Source: an uncultured Sutterella sp. (lineage in GTDB: Bacteria > Pseudomonadota > Gammaproteobacteria > Burkholderiales > Burkholderiaceae_F). Taken from it: a DNA stretch of 17,066 nt. The stretch is taken from NCBI GenBank assembly GCA_900542805.1, contig UQOW01000023.1:1-17066 (forward strand). The letters are read 5' to 3'. This document shows, one piece after another, positions 14,051-17,066 of the stretch. Every line of letters begins with the position of its first letter. Position 1 is the stretch's first letter. The position numbers were made by a program, and so were the translations under genes. Under the pieces are notes generated by a model. That model was given only the letters and a program-made list of their open reading frames with translations. It was not told where the DNA came from and searched no databases.

Positions 14051-15043
14051 ATGCAAATTTCAAAGAGAAAGATGCTCTCCGCTTTATGCGGAGCTGTGTT
14101 GGGGATGTCTTTAGCGATCTTGCCCTTTACAAGTGCTGCAGCCGCCTCGATGAAACTGCGTCTCGGACACGAAATGCCCGAATCGCATCCGTACCACATG
14201 GGGGCAGTTAAATTTGCCGAGCTCGTATCGGAAAAATCCAAAGGTTCCATTCAGATTCAGATTTATCCGAACGGAACCTTAGGCAAAATGGCGCAACTAG
14301 CCGAAGGGATGAGCATGGGTACAGTTGACCTTGCGCTGACCAACACGATGGTGCTTGAAAAATACAACTCGGAAGTGAGCGTACTGGGACTGCCGTATCT
14401 TTTCCGCGATTGGAATCACCTTTACGGGTGCCTGGACAGTTGGCTTGCTGACGAACTTAACGAGGGTCTGGAACGCAAGGGTATTTCCGTTCTGGCTTAC
14501 CACTCGGTCGGAACCATCTACATCAATTCCACACGGAAAGTCGTCCATCCGAGCGACATGAAGGGCATGAAAGTTCGCGTTCAGCCCGGTCCGAGTTACG
14601 TACAAGCCGTCAGCGCACTGAACGCCGTTGTAACAACAACGGCATTTAGCGAGGTTTACACGGCACTTCAAATGGGCATGATTGATGCACAGACGCAGTC
14701 CATCAGTAATGTTTTAAACAGTAAGCATTACGAAGTGTCCAAGTACATTGCGCTCAATAACTTCAGCTTCCTTGTCGAACCCCTTTCAATCAGCAAGATG
14801 ACCATGCAACGTCTTAAGAAAGATCAAATCAAGATTCTTAAGGACGCCGCCTATGAGTCAGCGCTTTACCAACGTGATCTTATGGCCAAAGCTGAAAAGG
14901 ACGGTATCGTCGAACTTCGTGACAAGCACGGCGTGGAGTTTTCTCAATGCAATTTGGATGAATGGTCGGCGGTTTTGAGTCCGGTTCAGGAAAAGTTCCC
15001 CAAGTGGAAGAAAATCATGGATCGAGTCCGTGCCTTTAAGTAA
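14051..15043 (+). CDS. dctP: TRAP transporter substrate-binding protein DctP
   Basis: A 330-residue periplasmic solute receptor. A signal peptide (basic QISKRK, hydrophobic stretch, cleavage near SAAAA at about residue 33) precedes a DctP fold: LRLGHEMPESHPYHMGAVKF at the N-terminus, the ligand-carboxylate Arg in MKVRVQPGPSYVQAVSALNA and the signature FSEVYTALQMGMIDAQ. Such receptors bind organic or sugar acids and hand them to the DctQM membrane complex. ATG 14051 has GGAGA 8 nt upstream; the 14036 ATG overlaps that site. Just upstream, CTCCCCAT (14021-14028) can partly pair with ATGGAG (14036-14041), which could mask the binding site, though the fit is imperfect. The dehydratase stop is 31 bp upstream. 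Confidence 0.93.
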   Translation: MQISKRKMLSALCGAVLGMSLAILPFTSAAAASMKLRLGHEMPESHPYHMGAVKFAELVSEKSKGSIQIQIYPNGTLGKMAQLAEGMSMGTVDLALTNTMVLEKYNSEVSVLGLPYLFRDWNHLYGCLDSWLADELNEGLERKGISVLAYHSVGTIYINSTRKVVHPSDMKGMKVRVQPGPSYVQAVSALNAVVTTTAFSEVYTALQMGMIDAQTQSISNVLNSKHYEVSKYIALNNFSFLVEPLSISKMTMQRLKKDQIKILKDAAYESALYQRDLMAKAEKDGIVELRDKHGVEFSQCNLDEWSAVLSPVQEKFPKWKKIMDRVRAFK

Positions 15044-15054
15044 TACAGGCCGGT

Positions 15055-15092
15055 ACACATCCCGGAATATACCCCTTCCGGGATGTGTTTTT
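15055..15092 (+). terminator. Internal terminator between dctP and dctQ
   Basis: A perfect 13-bp stem ACACATCCCGGAA (15055-15067) / TTCCGGGATGTGT (15076-15088), with an 8-nt loop, runs into five Ts. It begins 12 bp after the dctP stop and 79 bp before dctQ. It would end most transcripts after the dehydratase and receptor, leaving dctQM to read-through, and would protect the 3' end of the upstream message. Confidence 0.9.
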
Positions 15093-15133
15093 AGAACAAA
15101 AATGAGAATTTAGAAGAATTCAAAGGAGGGACG

Positions 15134-15631
15134 ATGTACGCATCGTTAGTTCATCTGAACGATCGTATGATGAAATATGTTGACATCATCGTGGTCGCAT
15201 CGTGCGCGTTTTTGTGTTTTACAATCGCACTTCAGATTTTTAATCGATTTTTTTTACAGATTCCGCTTCCGTGGACCGAAGAATATGCCAAATACACCTT
15301 CGTGTGGCTATCGATGTTCGGAAGCGCCAAAGCACTTCGTGAACACAGTCACATCTTTGTCGATGTCATTGAGGTCGCTGTCAAAGGGAAAACAGCCTGG
15401 TTTTGCAATCTTGCAACCGATGCGATTTGCATGATTTTCTTCCTGGTACTCCTGTACGTGAGTATCCCCTGGTGTTTATCCAATTTTGACGTAGGAACAG
15501 AAGCAATCCCCGAAATTGGCATGGGGTGGTTTTACCTTTGCATTCCCGTTGCAACAATCCTGATGATCCTTTTCACGATAGAAAGCACACTCGGTCACCT
15601 TAAAGCACCGATTGAGTATAAGGAGAAGTAA
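15134..15631 (+). CDS. dctQ: TRAP transporter small permease subunit DctQ
   Basis: A 165-residue inner-membrane protein with four hydrophobic helices and the family hallmark IPLPWTEEYAKYTFVWLSMFGSA followed by REHSHIFVDV. The small subunit pairs with DctM in a Na+-driven importer fed by DctP. AAAGGAGG a few bases before ATG is the strongest ribosome binding site here. The gene ends 2 bp before dctM, which suggests coupled translation. Confidence 0.93.
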   Translation: MYASLVHLNDRMMKYVDIIVVASCAFLCFTIALQIFNRFFLQIPLPWTEEYAKYTFVWLSMFGSAKALREHSHIFVDVIEVAVKGKTAWFCNLATDAICMIFFLVLLYVSIPWCLSNFDVGTEAIPEIGMGWFYLCIPVATILMILFTIESTLGHLKAPIEYKEK

Positions 15632-15633
15632 TT

Positions 15634-16917
15634 ATGGGTATCTTTTTAATCGCACTTTTCTTTGCCCTGTGTGCCATCGGAGTGCCGATTGCCATCGTTT
15701 TGGCGATGACGGTTCTTGTGTACTTTTTCCTGACAGGTGAGACGTTCTTCTTTCAAATCATTGCTCCGCGATTTTGGTCTGGCATGAGTTCGTACGAACT
15801 TCTTGCTATTCCGATGTTCGTTTTATCCGGCGACCTGCTTTTTGCCGGTAAAGTCTCTAAATCGTTAGTAGCATTAGCCAACTCCATCATTGGTCACTTG
15901 CGCGGATCCATGGCCATGGTGACGACGACGGCCTGCCTCTTTTTCGGAGCGGTTTCAGGATCCGGACCGGCGACGGCCGCAGCAATCGGCGCAGTCGTTG
16001 CCCCCGAGATGGAAAAAGAAGGCTACGACAAGGAGTTTACAGCCGCGATTGTCACGGCTTCCGGTCCTTTAGGTGTTCTCATTCCGCCCTCTATTCTTAT
16101 GGTGGTCTACGGAGTAGTCACCAATACATCTATCGGCGCCATGCTCGTTGCTGGTATCGGTCCGGGCGTTGTCTTTGCCGCATTTCTCATTGCTTATGAA
16201 ATCTACATCTGCAGAAAACGCGGTTACGGCGGAAAAACAACCGGATTTTCATTCACCCGAATTGCCCAAGCGTTTAAGGAAGCCATCTGGGCTCTTTTAA
16301 TCCCGATTATCATCTTGGGCGGGATTTACACCGGTCTCTTTACGCCGACGGAAGCCGCCGGCGTCTCCGTCGTCTACGCTCTTGTGATTGCGCTTTTCGT
16401 CCTTCGCACGTTAAAGGTTAAGGATTTATTTAAGATTTTCCTCACCAGCTCCATCACAACCGCCACGATTATGTTCATCATCGGAGGCGTTTCATGCTTA
16501 AGTTACATGCTAACGCGCGAACAGGTCCCGGAACTTCTGACGGCCGTTGCATTAGGGTACGTCTCCTCTCCCATCGCTTTCATGCTAATTTGCAATGTGA
16601 TTCTTTTCTTTGCCGGCATGGTAGAAAACGGTTCGGCCTGCGTGTTGCTACTCGCTCCCTTGATGTATCCGGTTGCAATGCAATACGGCATTGATCCGAT
16701 TTACTTCGGTACCGTCATGGTCGCCAACTTAGCTGTCGGCATGATGACGCCGCCCGTTGCAGCAACGCTATATGTTGCAGCCCGCGTTTCCAACGTGACG
16801 TTTACGAAAATCATTCCGGAAGTGATTCCTCTGGTTTTCGTTCTTTTAGCCGCCCTAGCCGTTGTCGTCGCATTCCCGTCTATTACTCTGACGATTCCGC
16901 ACATGTTGTTCGGTTAG
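15634..16917 (+). CDS. dctM: TRAP transporter large permease subunit DctM
   Basis: A 427-residue membrane protein with about a dozen hydrophobic segments, including the family motifs LLAIPMFVLSGDLL, LFFGAVSGSGPATAAAIG, ASGPLGVLIPPSILMV.YG near residues 149-168 and FTPTEAAGVSVVYAL. It is the ion-coupled transport subunit. The ribosome binding site AAGGAG lies inside the end of dctQ and the two genes are 2 bp apart. A terminator follows, so dctM ends the operon. Confidence 0.94.
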   Translation: MGIFLIALFFALCAIGVPIAIVLAMTVLVYFFLTGETFFFQIIAPRFWSGMSSYELLAIPMFVLSGDLLFAGKVSKSLVALANSIIGHLRGSMAMVTTTACLFFGAVSGSGPATAAAIGAVVAPEMEKEGYDKEFTAAIVTASGPLGVLIPPSILMVVYGVVTNTSIGAMLVAGIGPGVVFAAFLIAYEIYICRKRGYGGKTTGFSFTRIAQAFKEAIWALLIPIIILGGIYTGLFTPTEAAGVSVVYALVIALFVLRTLKVKDLFKIFLTSSITTATIMFIIGGVSCLSYMLTREQVPELLTAVALGYVSSPIAFMLICNVILFFAGMVENGSACVLLLAPLMYPVAMQYGIDPIYFGTVMVANLAVGMMTPPVAATLYVAARVSNVTFTKIIPEVIPLVFVLLAALAVVVAFPSITLTIPHMLFG

Positions 16918-16934
16918 TTTCTCACTTAAGTAAA

Positions 16935-16992
16935 TGTCTTGCGCAGCCAATCCGCCCCCCTTCCGGATTTATCTGCGCAAGGCATGCTTTTT
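16935..16992 (+). terminator. Terminator after dctM
   Basis: A 12-bp stem TGTCTTGCGCAG (16935-16946) / CTGCGCAAGGCA (16973-16984), with one G-T pair, encloses an inner stem AATCCG/CGGATT. TTTTT follows at 16988-16992. The T-tract is three bases from the stem, so efficiency may be moderate. Confidence 0.75.
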
Positions 16993-17012
16993 CAATTTTA
17001 TAAGGAGCATAT

Positions 17013-17066
17013 ATGTCTGACGCAATGTCAGGCAAGCAGGCGCTTATGCGCTACGGGTCCTTAGTT
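17013..17066 (+). CDS. 5' end of an unidentified gene (cut by the window end)
   Basis: ATG 17013 has AAGGAG 5 nt upstream, as strong as the neighbouring genes, and the frame is open for 18 codons: MSDAMSGKQALMRYGSLV. This is too short to name. It lies on the same strand, 95 bp after dctM, so it may belong to the same catabolic locus, but a terminator separates them. Confidence 0.55.
   Translation, partial: MSDAMSGKQALMRYGSLV

Noticed and set aside
1..17066. CRISPR arrays, toxin-antitoxin pairs or anti-phage systems
   Set aside because: I saw no regularly spaced repeats and no recognisable defence or toxin genes on either strand.

Overview
The window reads as chromosomal DNA of an anaerobic or microaerophilic Gram-negative proteobacterium. 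The gene mix (Dcu-type dicarboxylate carrier with aspartase-like lyases, a TRAP transporter operon with an acid-sugar dehydratase, a CynX/NimT-like carrier, LysR and FCD-GntR regulators, IS256 debris) and an apparently balanced base composition would suit a gut betaproteobacterium of the Sutterellaceae type. That placement is inference; there is no rRNA or other marker here. Almost every intact gene has a strong GGAG-type ribosome binding site 5-8 nt before its start, and I used these to choose starts.

Layout. 1-554 is a decayed integration site. An IS256-family transposase fragment with an in-frame stop abuts the N-terminus of a tyrosine integrase, which lies just downstream of an intact tRNA-Ser(GCU) gene (555-648, minus). 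688-6159 is a dicarboxylate/aspartate module: a LysR regulator faces a three-gene run encoding a DcuA/DcuB-family antiporter and two tandem, diverged aspartase-like lyases, closed by a strong terminator. 6230-7120 is an EamA/DMT exporter gene. 7121-8128 is a partly decayed stretch holding one intact periplasmic OB-fold (BOF, YgiW-like) gene and the C-terminal stump of a second BOF copy. 8225-9223 is a second LysR regulator, visibly related to the first. It converges on a minus-strand pair encoding an M20 metallohydrolase and a CynX/NimT-like MFS carrier (11654-9237).

12001-16917 is a carbohydrate-acid uptake and catabolism module. An FCD-type GntR repressor is divergent from an enolase-superfamily dehydratase and the TRAP genes dctP, dctQ and dctM. 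A perfect 19-bp palindrome lies in the divergent intergenic region, a good candidate operator. A strong hairpin terminator separates dctP from dctQM, which should give more binding protein than membrane subunits. A further terminator follows dctM, then the first 18 codons of an unidentified gene run off the end.

The genes suggest an organism living on organic acids and amino acids. Aspartate and fumarate would be handled by Dcu plus the lyases, an unknown acid sugar by TRAP plus the dehydratase, and an acylated or amidated small molecule by M20 plus MFS. I saw no CRISPR array, toxin-antitoxin pair or clearly new defence system. The points most worth a second look are the twin lyases with a His-to-Cys change, the M20 enzyme that lacks its last metal-binding His, and the palindrome whose half recurs upstream of the M20 operon.
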